This document shows positions 43,356 through 51,312 of a DNA stretch of 52,269 nt, one piece after another. Positions within the stretch are counted from its first letter, which is position 1, and every line of letters begins with the position of its first letter. The notes beneath the pieces are model-generated. The model saw only the letters and a program-made list of their open reading frames with translations. It had not been told where the DNA came from and made no database searches. The stretch spans positions 1-52,269 of the forward strand of contig CAZSSM010000051.1 in NCBI GenBank assembly GCA_964609385.1. The letters run 5' to 3'. A program made the position numbers and the translations under genes. Source of the DNA: CAZSSM01 sp964609385 (GTDB lineage: Bacteria; Planctomycetota; Planctomycetia; Isosphaerales; Isosphaeraceae).

Positions 43356-44063
43356 ATGATCGACGACCAGACGATCCTCGGGGTGCAACCGACCACGACA
43401 AACACGGAGGGCTTTTCAATCTCCTCGCCCTTTAAGGTCGACCATCATCTTCACACGTCTCGCCACTCGCCCGACAGCGAACTGTCTCCCGAGCAACTCG
43501 TCGAGCAAGCCCAAGCTCTGGGCCTCGACGCGGTCGTAATCACTGAGCACGACTGGCTCTGGTCCGCCGAGGAACTGGCCGAGATCAATGATGGTCTCGA
43601 TGATTTGGTCGTCCTCTCCGGCGTCGAGATCTCCGCGCTCGAAGGACATTTCCTCGTCTATGGCCTGCCCAATCTCGACAACACCCCGCCCGGCATCCCC
43701 CTAGCCCAACTACTCGACGTGGCTCGCGTCCATGAGGCGGCCGTCGTCGCAGCACACCCGTTTCGCTGGGACCAACCCTTCGACGCGATCGTCGAACAAC
43801 ACGGGCCGATTTTCGACGCCGTCGAATTGGTCAGCAAGAACGTCACCCCCGAGACCCGAGCCAAGACCGAAGCCTTGCTCCGATCGTTCCCCATGGGCCG
43901 GACCGGGTCCAGCGACGCCCATGAAGTCGACCAGTTGGGGTGCTACTATTCAGTCCTACCTCACCCGATCCGCACTATCCACGACTTCGCACACGCCCTC
44001 CGTAACCGGCTCTCTCGACCGACCCTCCGACCCGGGATCGCTGGAGCCGCCGGTTCGGTCTAA
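43356..44063 (+). CDS. PHP-domain metallophosphoesterase
   Basis: A 235-residue PHP-fold hydrolase, likely acting on a phosphate ester or nucleotide. It starts at 43356 with AGGAG 8 nt upstream. Metal ligands are visible: HxH in DHHLHTS (H31, H33), TEHDW (E64, H65), GVEISALEGHFLVYG (E91, H98), AAHPFR (H134) and SSDAHEVDQLG. Polar residues before residue 25 form a short tail. Single-domain PHP proteins include RNase AM/TrpH-like nucleases, so nucleic-acid 3'-5' hydrolysis is possible. It is followed by an A+T-rich island and then the YcaO cluster; whether it belongs to that cluster cannot be told. Confidence 0.88.
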   Translation: MIDDQTILGVQPTTTNTEGFSISSPFKVDHHLHTSRHSPDSELSPEQLVEQAQALGLDAVVITEHDWLWSAEELAEINDGLDDLVVLSGVEISALEGHFLVYGLPNLDNTPPGIPLAQLLDVARVHEAAVVAAHPFRWDQPFDAIVEQHGPIFDAVELVSKNVTPETRAKTEALLRSFPMGRTGSSDAHEVDQLGCYYSVLPHPIRTIHDFAHALRNRLSRPTLRPGIAGAAGSV

Positions 44064-44414
44064 ACCCCTTCCAATTGCCAAAAACGCCACAAAATATCTT
44101 AAATTTTTGTAGGTGTCACTTAAAACCTAACAGAACAAGATTCACACAATTACACCACAAAAACAAATTTACATAAAAATATTACAGAGATTGAGTCTTT
44201 GTGTCCACCCTATCTCAAGGAAACCTTCAGGGTCAGACTTCTGGCCGGCCACCCAGCCTAACCACCACGAGTCTGATTGGTAGTCCTTGACCTTTGGGCC
44301 AAGCTGTCCACCATAAGACCATCTCCAGACCAATCCGCCCGCTAGAGGGAATCGGCAGCTAATACGGACGCTTGACCGGGCTGGTGGTTCCTGCCTGCTT
44401 CCTAGGTATTCAGC
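44064..44414. other. A+T-rich island followed by promoter-length spacer
   Basis: Bases ~44075-44190 are dominated by A and T (runs such as AAAATATCTTAAATTTTTG and TTTACATAAAAATATTAC), in sharp contrast to the G+C-rich genome. The remainder to 44414 has normal composition. No gene or hairpin terminator is seen, although the T-run may help end the PHP transcript. The island is the obvious place for a promoter or nucleoid-protein site controlling the seven genes downstream. Confidence 0.55.
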
Positions 44415-45671
44415 ATGCAAGATGACGTTGGCCGGGACTTTGAGGATCACGAATGGTCCTCAAAGTTTTCCGCCCGGTTCATCCACAGGTTGCTCTTCAC
44501 TGATGACGTGTTCGGCGATGATGAGGACGTTCTCGAATCGATCCTCGAGCCCTCGAGCGATCGGCCAGCCCGTGTTCAATTTTGGCTGGATAGTCACGTC
44601 GTCGGTGCCGCTCCCGACCTCAAAGGCCGAATAGAAGCATTTTTACACCGTCATCGCGACCGCTTGGAGCTAAGTGGCGGCATGTACGTGATTCCGGGTG
44701 GAGAGGCCGCGAAGAACGACTTCTCCCACATCGATCGTATCCTTGAAGCGATCAACCAGGCTGATCTAGACCGCCGCAGCTATGTGGTGGTCGTTGGCGG
44801 CGGCGCAGTGCTAGACGCCGTTGGATTCGCCGCAGCGATCGCACACCGCGGCATTCGTTTGGTTCGCCTACCGACCACGACCCTGGCCCAGGCCGACTCG
44901 GGAGTTGGTGTCAAGAATGCCGTCAACTACTTCGGCAAGAAGAACTGGCTGGGAAGTTTTGCTGTACCCTGGGCGGTGATCAACGACGAGTCCCTCCTTT
45001 CAACCCTACCCGACCGCGATTACATCGCTGGTTTCTCCGAAGCTGTTAAAGTATCCCTACTCAAGGATGCAACGGCTTTCGAGCGGATCGAGCGTGATGC
45101 CCATCGGATCCGCCTTCGCGATGCGGAGGCTTCGCGTCCGATCATCCGCGAATCGGCTCGAATGCATCTGGATCACATCACTCGGGGCGGCGACCCCTTC
45201 GAGATGTTGGAAGCCCGACCGCTCGACTTCGGCCACTGGTCAGCCCACAAGCTCGAACCGATGACGGCCTTCGCCCTGAGACATGGTGAGGCTGTGGCGA
45301 TCGGTGTGGCGATCGACTCGGTCTATTCATCGATGGTCCACGGCCTTCCTCAAAGTGACGCCCGGCGTGTGCTCGACAGCCTGACCAGGCTCGGTTTCTC
45401 CCTCAACCATGCTGCACTTGATGACACCGACGCCCTACTCAGCGGCCTTGAAGAGTTCCGCCAGCACCTCGGTGGTCGGCTCACCATCACATTGCTCCGT
45501 GGAGTCGGTGATCCCATCGATGTCCACGAGATCGATCACGACGCAATGCGGAGAGCCATTCGCGTCGTCAGCGAGTCCGCCGTGCCGGAGCATCAGACGA
45601 TGCCAGTCACAGCCAACGTCGCAATCGGTGAGGACGAACTCTCACCGTCTTCGCGTTCGGGTTGGGAGTGA
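44415..45671 (+). CDS. EboD-type 3-dehydroquinate-synthase-like cyclase
   Basis: NAD-dependent sugar-phosphate cyclase of the dehydroquinate synthase superfamily, 418 residues. It has VVVVGGGAVLDAVGFAAAIAHRG (nucleotide site, glycines 128-130), LPTTTLAQADSGVGVKNAVN, KKNWLGSF, the metal-ligand Glu in GFSEAVKV (E209), and the metal histidines H274 (DFGHWSAHKLE) and H290 (RHGEAVAIG). The phrases DSGVGVKN and DFGHWSAHKLE match what I recall of EboD from the ebo operon rather than shikimate-pathway AroB, whose sequence is VDSSVGGKTGVN and GHTFGHA. A DHQ-like or sedoheptulose-7-phosphate-derived cyclitol product is inferred. First gene of the cluster, behind the A+T-rich island. Confidence 0.88.
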   Translation: MQDDVGRDFEDHEWSSKFSARFIHRLLFTDDVFGDDEDVLESILEPSSDRPARVQFWLDSHVVGAAPDLKGRIEAFLHRHRDRLELSGGMYVIPGGEAAKNDFSHIDRILEAINQADLDRRSYVVVVGGGAVLDAVGFAAAIAHRGIRLVRLPTTTLAQADSGVGVKNAVNYFGKKNWLGSFAVPWAVINDESLLSTLPDRDYIAGFSEAVKVSLLKDATAFERIERDAHRIRLRDAEASRPIIRESARMHLDHITRGGDPFEMLEARPLDFGHWSAHKLEPMTAFALRHGEAVAIGVAIDSVYSSMVHGLPQSDARRVLDSLTRLGFSLNHAALDDTDALLSGLEEFRQHLGGRLTITLLRGVGDPIDVHEIDHDAMRRAIRVVSESAVPEHQTMPVTANVAIGEDELSPSSRSGWE

Positions 45672-45673
45672 CC

Positions 45674-46615
45674 ATGGTCTCGACTTCTCCTCCCGACCGC
45701 GAACTGAATGGAACGAATTACCTGGCTCTACGGCCGCTGCTCAGAGAGCTGAATGATCTGAAGCGTATTCGCGTTTGTGGATCGACTTTGAGCCTTGCGG
45801 CGATGGGTTTTGAGAGATCATGGCGGATGCTTCTGGCGGGCGACGACCTCGAGGTCGGCGCTTCTCGAGAAGCAGCAAATGCTCTTGCTGCGGTCCGTCT
45901 TGGCGGGATCGACCAGGCCGTCCTAAGTCGAGCAGGACTAGATACTGAAGCAATTCTCGAAGTCCTCCGTCGGTCGTTCGACGCCGTTTCTGGACCTCTC
46001 GAGTTGAATCTCTCGTCGTCGCTCCGATCGACGTTGAACGGTGATCCATCCGACGTCGCCGTCGACGTTGAACTGCCTCGGTTTGTCAAGGCTCTCACCG
46101 ATCAGCCCAGAGCAGGTGCAACCTGTCCTGGTCGCCCTCGATTGATCCTCGAGCCTCCTGAAAGCCATGCTGACCATTGCTACATCACGGCTGTCTATGC
46201 AGTTGTGTTCGGTGGATCATCCGTCTCGAACTACGGACGCCCCTTCCTGACCGGACTGACCCATCACTTGCACAACGCGATCTTGCCCGACTCCGGGTTT
46301 GCCGGCGAGGAGATGCTTGGTGGCCACTTGACGCCGATCGTGGACCGACTTACCACCGAAGCCCTTGAATCACTCCCCGACGCGATAGCCGGACTTGTGC
46401 GGGAGACCCTGGAGCTGACCGGCCACGTCGAGACCGCCGAGGCCCAGGCCTTCCATGCGGCCGACGTGCTCGATCGTGTGCTCCAGATGGATCATTACGC
46501 CCGCGCTGCCTCCTTCTCAATCGACATGGCGCTCGAAGAGATGGAACTCGTTCACGAAGGTCCACTCCAAGCGTTCCAGAACGATATCCTTTATAGAGCG
46601 GGATTACGCAGATGA
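45674..46615 (+). CDS. HD-like metal-dependent phosphohydrolase fold protein
   Basis: A 313-residue protein, 2 bp after the cyclase stop; ATG 45674 follows GGGAG. The C-terminal half has an HD-domain pattern: ESHADHCYITAVYAVVFG for the first His, TGLTHHLHNAILPD in place of the classic HD pair, GEEMLGGHL, and FHAADVLDRVLQMDHYAR for the final Asp. A true adjacent HD doublet is absent, so metal binding is plausible but not proven. The N-terminal 130 residues are alpha-helical and unrecognised. The stop codon overlaps the next start (ATGA), which implies coupled translation with the methyltransferase. Role in the cluster: probably hydrolysis of a phosphate or ester. Confidence 0.75.
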   Translation: MVSTSPPDRELNGTNYLALRPLLRELNDLKRIRVCGSTLSLAAMGFERSWRMLLAGDDLEVGASREAANALAAVRLGGIDQAVLSRAGLDTEAILEVLRRSFDAVSGPLELNLSSSLRSTLNGDPSDVAVDVELPRFVKALTDQPRAGATCPGRPRLILEPPESHADHCYITAVYAVVFGGSSVSNYGRPFLTGLTHHLHNAILPDSGFAGEEMLGGHLTPIVDRLTTEALESLPDAIAGLVRETLELTGHVETAEAQAFHAADVLDRVLQMDHYARAASFSIDMALEEMELVHEGPLQAFQNDILYRAGLRR

Positions 46616-47880
46616 CGGCCGTCACATGTGACGGAGCCAATCCAGTAAACGCGGGGAGAGCGATGCCGGCTTGGCCCGACCGAGCCGGAAGGCTCATCGA
46701 CCCCTTGTCTCGTCGCCCGCTGCGGTTCGACACCTCATGCACATTGACCGATGGCCACCGTCGATGGCCGGTCATCGAGGGGATTTGTTTCCTTCGAGAG
46801 GATCGTGAGGCTCTCAGGGTTGAGGTGGTTGGACGTCTCGACGCCGGCGAGCCTCAATCCGGGCTGGCCTTGCTCCTGACCGACCGCGACGATTTCGCTC
46901 CTGGTCCCCCAATCGATGAGCTGACTGCATCGGAGGTGATCAAAGAGGTCGACACTGGCTCTTTGACGCTCCGAGGAGCGATGGAATGTCTCGGTTATGG
47001 TCCGGTCGGCGATTACTTTGCCCATCGCGAGTCGCTTCCGACATTCCTCTCAGGACTCGGTCTTCTGATGCGTCATTGGCCGGGAAATGACACACCGATC
47101 ATCGATGTTGCGTGTGGTATCGGGTCGTTTTTGCGATCCGTGACCCGGCACAGTCACCTAGCGTGTGGGATCGACGTGGTTTTCTCGAAGCTCTGGCTCG
47201 CTCGGCGTTTCGTCTGCCCGAGTGCGCCGACGATCTGTGCCGATGTTGTCCGAGGCTGGCCGCTCGAGCCTTCGTCTCCTTCGTGGCCGATCGCTCTCTT
47301 TTGTCACGATGCGTTCTATTTTCTTCCCGAGAAAAGCCGGGTTCTCTCGTCGTTGCACCGCCTTGCCGGACCTCGAGGTCGAATCCTCATCGGACACGCC
47401 CACAACCGGTTGTTCGACCATCGTGGGGTCGCCGGCTCGCCACTGACGCCGGCAGAGTACGTGGAACTCCTGCCGAACGCAACCTTGTACGACGATGCCG
47501 AGTTGGTCCGAGTCCCGCTCGGTGAGACGGCCTCGCCGAAGGAATCGGGCGAACTGTCTGAAGCCGAGGCCATCGCGATGGCTTGGTCGGCGGAGGGGTC
47601 TCCGAGACCGGTCGGTCATTTGCCGGACCTCGGCCTACCACCGGCCGGGAGTCGACTCCGACTCAATCCCCTGCTGTCGACGTTGGGTAACACGCTGTCG
47701 ATCGCTTGGCCGACCGAACGGCTTCGCGACGAGTTCAAGAACACGTGTAGTTACCTTATTGAAGGGTCGGCTCCGACAGAGGAGATTATCGCGATGGCAG
47801 TGTCCGGGTCTGTATCGGGTCCTGAAGCAGTGGACCTCGCCCACCGTCGGATCCTGGTCGACCTGCCGGAAAGGTGGTGA
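46612..47880 (+). CDS. SAM-dependent methyltransferase with Trm112-like N-terminus
   Basis: A 422-residue protein. Residues ~25-62 look like a Trm112-type zinc-ribbon fold without cysteine pairs: GRLIDPLSRRPLRF, then GHRRWPVIEGICFL. The Rossmann methyltransferase domain follows at ~160-290, with motif I IIDVACGIGSFL (163-174), then GIDVVFSKLWLARRF, the acidic CADVVRGWPLE, and FCHDAFYFLPEKSRVLSSLHRLAGPRGRILIGH, as in class I enzymes. The C-terminal ~120 residues are unassigned. It starts inside the stop codon of the HD-like gene, and the dehydrogenase starts 3 bp after its end. A methyl transfer to the cyclitol or amine intermediate is a reasonable inference. Confidence 0.85.
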   Translation: MTAVTCDGANPVNAGRAMPAWPDRAGRLIDPLSRRPLRFDTSCTLTDGHRRWPVIEGICFLREDREALRVEVVGRLDAGEPQSGLALLLTDRDDFAPGPPIDELTASEVIKEVDTGSLTLRGAMECLGYGPVGDYFAHRESLPTFLSGLGLLMRHWPGNDTPIIDVACGIGSFLRSVTRHSHLACGIDVVFSKLWLARRFVCPSAPTICADVVRGWPLEPSSPSWPIALFCHDAFYFLPEKSRVLSSLHRLAGPRGRILIGHAHNRLFDHRGVAGSPLTPAEYVELLPNATLYDDAELVRVPLGETASPKESGELSEAEAIAMAWSAEGSPRPVGHLPDLGLPPAGSRLRLNPLLSTLGNTLSIAWPTERLRDEFKNTCSYLIEGSAPTEEIIAMAVSGSVSGPEAVDLAHRRILVDLPERW

Positions 47881-47883
47881 CCC

Positions 47884-48936
47884 ATGGAGCCATCGACCAA
47901 TGGAATTACCGAGCCTAGGAGGATCGAAACCTCAACGAGGCAACGATTAGGTTGGGGGTTGATCGGCTGCGGTTGGGTGGCCCGCGACTATGTCGCGCCG
48001 GGGATCGTCACATCTTGCAATGGTCGGCTCATTGCGGTTTGCGATCCCGACCCCGAGGCAACTGATCGAATCCTCCGGCGACTCGATGGTCACCAACCCC
48101 GGGTATTCAGAGATTGGTCAGGTCTCCTGGCCGATCTTGAGATCGACGCCGTCTACGTCTCCACGCCGAACCACCTGCACCGAGCGGCAGTCGAGGCGGC
48201 TGCCGCTGCGGGAAAGCACGTCCTCTGTGAGAAGCCGATGGCGACTCGCCTTGAAGAGGCTCGACTGATGGTCGATGCGTGTCGCCTCGCGGGCGTCACC
48301 TACGCGACGGCGTTCGATCAACGGTTTCACGCCGCTCATCGGCGACTCGCGGAACTCATCGTCGAAGGAGAACTCGGCATCGTCACCCAGGCCCATATCC
48401 GCTACGCCTGCTGGCTGCCGAGGGACTGGGTAACGGACAACTGGCGAGTTGACCCAGTCCGGGCTGGGGGCGGAGCCTTGATCGACCTCGCACCCCACGG
48501 AATCGATCTCCTTGAAACGATTCTCGATGACGAATTCCTCGAACTGACCGGTTTCCGACAATCGATCATCCATGACTACGACGTTGATGATGGCGCCGCC
48601 CTGGTCGGCCGATTTCGGGGCGGGGCATTGGCGACCCTGCAGGTCGGCTACAACTGCCCCGACTCATTTCCGAGGCGTGTCCTTGAGGTCGTCGGGACTC
48701 AGGCTATGGCCGTCGCCGAAGACACGATGGGCCAGACTCCCGGGGGGACGTTAACTCTGATTGATGCCCGTTCTGGGGATCGTCGGGCAATCGCGATCGC
48801 CAAGGAGGAGGACCGTTGCCCATTCGCCACACAGGTCGAGACGTTCGCCCGCTCGATCCTCAAAGGCACGCCGTACCCGTTCCTTCCCGACCGGGACCTC
48901 CGCCTCTTTGAACTGTTGGAGGCCGCATGCCCCTGA
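47884..48936 (+). CDS. Gfo/Idh/MocA-family dehydrogenase (cluster)
   Basis: NAD(P)-dependent dehydrogenase of 350 residues, probably oxidising a hydroxyl of a cyclitol or sugar intermediate. N-terminal Rossmann motif WGLIGCGWVARDY (24-36), family EKP in LCEKPMATR (116-118), and the C-terminal substrate site GGGALIDLAPHGIDLLE with the Asp/His pair. Inositol and scyllo-inositol dehydrogenases have the same arrangement, in line with a cyclitol pathway. The 3' end overlaps the start of the next gene by 10 bp. It is about 45-50% similar at best by eye to the other Gfo gene at 24667 and is not a recent duplicate. Confidence 0.88.
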   Translation: MEPSTNGITEPRRIETSTRQRLGWGLIGCGWVARDYVAPGIVTSCNGRLIAVCDPDPEATDRILRRLDGHQPRVFRDWSGLLADLEIDAVYVSTPNHLHRAAVEAAAAAGKHVLCEKPMATRLEEARLMVDACRLAGVTYATAFDQRFHAAHRRLAELIVEGELGIVTQAHIRYACWLPRDWVTDNWRVDPVRAGGGALIDLAPHGIDLLETILDDEFLELTGFRQSIIHDYDVDDGAALVGRFRGGALATLQVGYNCPDSFPRRVLEVVGTQAMAVAEDTMGQTPGGTLTLIDARSGDRRAIAIAKEEDRCPFATQVETFARSILKGTPYPFLPDRDLRLFELLEAACP

Positions 48937-49760
48937 CTCACTACGCGTGCTCGAACTGTGGGCACTGGCAGATCTGGTTCGCCCACGAGCCGCCGATCAG
49001 CTGCCCGATCTGCACCGACGTCCGAAACGCCCTACCCGACGACGGCTGGGATTTCGCCGGCATCGATCGAGTTCAAGGCATGCTGACGACCCATTGGCGT
49101 GAGTTCATTCCCGGTCTCTGGGGTTTCTGGTGCACTCCTAAGTTTGGGCTCGGTGCTACCGGCTGGCTCATCGTCCGGACGGACGGCAATGTCGCCTTCG
49201 AAGGGGCTCCGTTCTACACCGAGGAGGCGTTTCGCCAGATCGAGTTTTTGGGAGGCATTCATACTCTCTCCGCCTCGCATCCGCACGGCTACGGGGCGCT
49301 CTGGCAGCTTCAAGAACGGTTCGACCCGATCCTAGTAATCCACCGAGAAGACATTCGTTACACCAAGGCATTCCGCGTGACTTGGCCGGCCGACCACGAA
49401 CACGAGTTGGCAACAGGTCTGACGCTTCACCACGTTGGTGGCCACTACGAGGGCCAGTGCGTGCTCTTCGATGAGGATCACGAGGCCCTCTTTGTCGGCG
49501 ACTCGTTGAAGTTCGACGACTTCGACGACGACGGCAACGTCCACGCCCTGAGCTGTCATAAGGGGTTTCACTACCAGATCCCGCTCAGTCTGGACGAGCT
49601 GCGCAAATACCGTCGAGTCTTCGAACAGCTCCCGTTCAAGCGTGCGTTGACTCCCTTCGAGTTCGCCCCAAATGTTGGTCGGGACGATGCGCTCGCTCTG
49701 TTCGATCGTCTGCTCGCGAGCCGGCCGACGACTCGATCTTATGCGATGGAGGCCCGCTGA
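48927..49760 (+). CDS. Zinc-ribbon plus MBL-fold protein with altered metal site
   Basis: A 277-residue fusion. The N-terminal zinc ribbon or rubredoxin-like knuckle has C8, C11, C26 and C29 (CSNCGHW ... CPICTD). The MBL-fold domain occupies ~45-260. Where hydrolases have HxHxDH, this has HPHGYG (118-123): two histidines kept, Asp and third His lost. The later HHVGGHYEGQCVLF (H173) and ALFVGDSLKF (D192) are intact. The site therefore differs from beta-lactamase or glyoxalase II enzymes. A flavodiiron-like redox partner or a binding role for the zinc ribbon is conceivable. It overlaps the dehydrogenase gene and lies 2 bp before the YcaO gene. Confidence 0.83.
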   Translation: MPLTHYACSNCGHWQIWFAHEPPISCPICTDVRNALPDDGWDFAGIDRVQGMLTTHWREFIPGLWGFWCTPKFGLGATGWLIVRTDGNVAFEGAPFYTEEAFRQIEFLGGIHTLSASHPHGYGALWQLQERFDPILVIHREDIRYTKAFRVTWPADHEHELATGLTLHHVGGHYEGQCVLFDEDHEALFVGDSLKFDDFDDDGNVHALSCHKGFHYQIPLSLDELRKYRRVFEQLPFKRALTPFEFAPNVGRDDALALFDRLLASRPTTRSYAMEAR

Positions 49761-49762
49761 TT

Positions 49763-51271
49763 ATGGACGACCAGGACGGATCCGTCCGTGAGCAAGTCCT
49801 GCTCGACGCCGCAGACGCTTACAGACGCCATTTGCCCTCGGGACAGTTCATGCTGACGGAGATCGGGGGGCTCGACCGCATGAGCCTGCCGATCGTCGTG
49901 GCCAACCTCGCCGGCGACGCTGGTTGGGTGAACAACGGCTTTGGCTATGGCTTTACCACAGCCGAGTGTCTGGTTGGCGCCCTCGGTGAACTGTCGGAAT
50001 TGGTTCACGGTCGCATGTTCATGGCTCGGATTCCACGAGTCGAGGGAAGCTATGCGCGACTGACTCGGGAGCTTGGTCCCAGGGCCGTGGTCGATCCGCT
50101 AACCCTCTGCCTACCCGCCGGTTCGGACTACGACCCGCAACGTCCGATGCTTTGGATCGAAGGGCGCCGCTGGCCCTCGGGAGAACCGGTCCTGCTGCCC
50201 GAAGAATTTGTCGGGAGCAATATGACGGAGATCCGAGGAGACCGACCGCTGATCACTCCGATCAGCAACGGCCTCGGTGCGGGTCCGTCGCCCCAGTTCG
50301 CCCTGTGCCACGCCCTACTCGAGATCCTTCAGCGGGACGGCAACGGGCTCGTCTTCCGGGCAATGGATCGCGGCGTTGCAATTGAGTTCGACGAGGATCC
50401 CGGCATTGAGATCACCGGACTTCTCAACCGTTTTGCTGAACACAAAGTCGAAGTGATTCCGAAGTTCGCCACGACCGAGTTTGGCATAGCAAACCTCTAT
50501 GTCGTCTCCGCCGATGCCGACCCCGATGCCGATCTCCCCCTCAAGCAAACGGCCTGCGGCGAGGCGGCTCACCCCGACCGGAGTCGGGCGCTTCGCAAGG
50601 CAATGCTCGAGTGCGCTGCAGCCCGAGTCCGAAAGGCCTTCCAGCACGGCCCGCTCGAACCGATCGCCCGGGTCGCCGGCCAAGAATACATCGATCGGTA
50701 TCTTGAACGGCTCGATCTCGAGTCCCAAGAGACCCGGAGTTTGAATGCCATGGTCGAGTGGCTCGGCTGGGACGGCTCGAAGCTTCGGCAACTCCTCGCC
50801 GGCTCGGTGATGGCCAGACGCTCGACGGTCCCGTACTCCGCTTTACCGACAGCCGAAACGCCCGACCGAGAGACGACACTCGAAATCGTCACAGAGCGGC
50901 TGTCAGCTGCGGGCCTCGAGGTCATCGTTGTCGACACTTCTCCTTCCGGAGGCGGGGTGTCGACTTGCAAGGCTGTCGTACCTGGCCTCGAGGTGGAGAC
51001 GATGAGTTATCGGAGGATTGGAGAGCGTGGCATTCGCAAGCTGCTCGAGCGCGGAAGTCCCATCGTCGGCCTTGGAAAGCCACCGGAGGGGACGCTTCCG
51101 ATCCGCCTGACCCCCGACGCCATCGATCGACTCGGCGACCAAGCCTGGCTCGATCCAAACGCGATTGACTCGATCATTGGGCCACTCTACCCGCTCTATC
51201 GAGAGCCAATTAGCCACGCGGCCCAGGCCGCCCGGGCTCGACGGTTTGGCGTCACGACCGGGACAAGTTGA
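49763..51271 (+). CDS. YcaO-domain protein
   Basis: ATP-dependent enzyme of 502 residues. YcaO proteins activate an amide oxygen with ATP to form azolines, thioamides or amidines. Recognised segments: GYGFTTAECLVGALGELSEL (about 61-80), the family's W..GRRWPSGEPVLLPEEFV, SNGLGAGPSPQFALCHALLEILQRDG (168-193), DRSRALRKAMLECAAARVRKA, and the terminal LEVIVVDTSPSGGGVSTCKAVVPGLE. The ATP-site Glu and Arg residues are mostly kept, with LLEILQRD for the usual ExxERD. The C-terminal PxPxP found in azole-forming YcaOs is absent. No precursor peptide, TfuA or ThiF/E1-like partner occurs in the neighbourhood. Its substrate may be a small molecule. Confidence 0.88.
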   Translation: MDDQDGSVREQVLLDAADAYRRHLPSGQFMLTEIGGLDRMSLPIVVANLAGDAGWVNNGFGYGFTTAECLVGALGELSELVHGRMFMARIPRVEGSYARLTRELGPRAVVDPLTLCLPAGSDYDPQRPMLWIEGRRWPSGEPVLLPEEFVGSNMTEIRGDRPLITPISNGLGAGPSPQFALCHALLEILQRDGNGLVFRAMDRGVAIEFDEDPGIEITGLLNRFAEHKVEVIPKFATTEFGIANLYVVSADADPDADLPLKQTACGEAAHPDRSRALRKAMLECAAARVRKAFQHGPLEPIARVAGQEYIDRYLERLDLESQETRSLNAMVEWLGWDGSKLRQLLAGSVMARRSTVPYSALPTAETPDRETTLEIVTERLSAAGLEVIVVDTSPSGGGVSTCKAVVPGLEVETMSYRRIGERGIRKLLERGSPIVGLGKPPEGTLPIRLTPDAIDRLGDQAWLDPNAIDSIIGPLYPLYREPISHAAQAARARRFGVTTGTS

Positions 51272-51312
51272 TTCACCGGACTCTTTCTCTTCCGCGAACT
51301 ACGGCTCTTCAC

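Noticed and set aside
49763..51271. Conventional RiPP cluster (thiazole/oxazole or thioamide peptide)
   Set aside because: No precursor peptide, E1-like protein, TfuA or dehydrogenase of the McbC type is visible; cannot be excluded beyond 52269.
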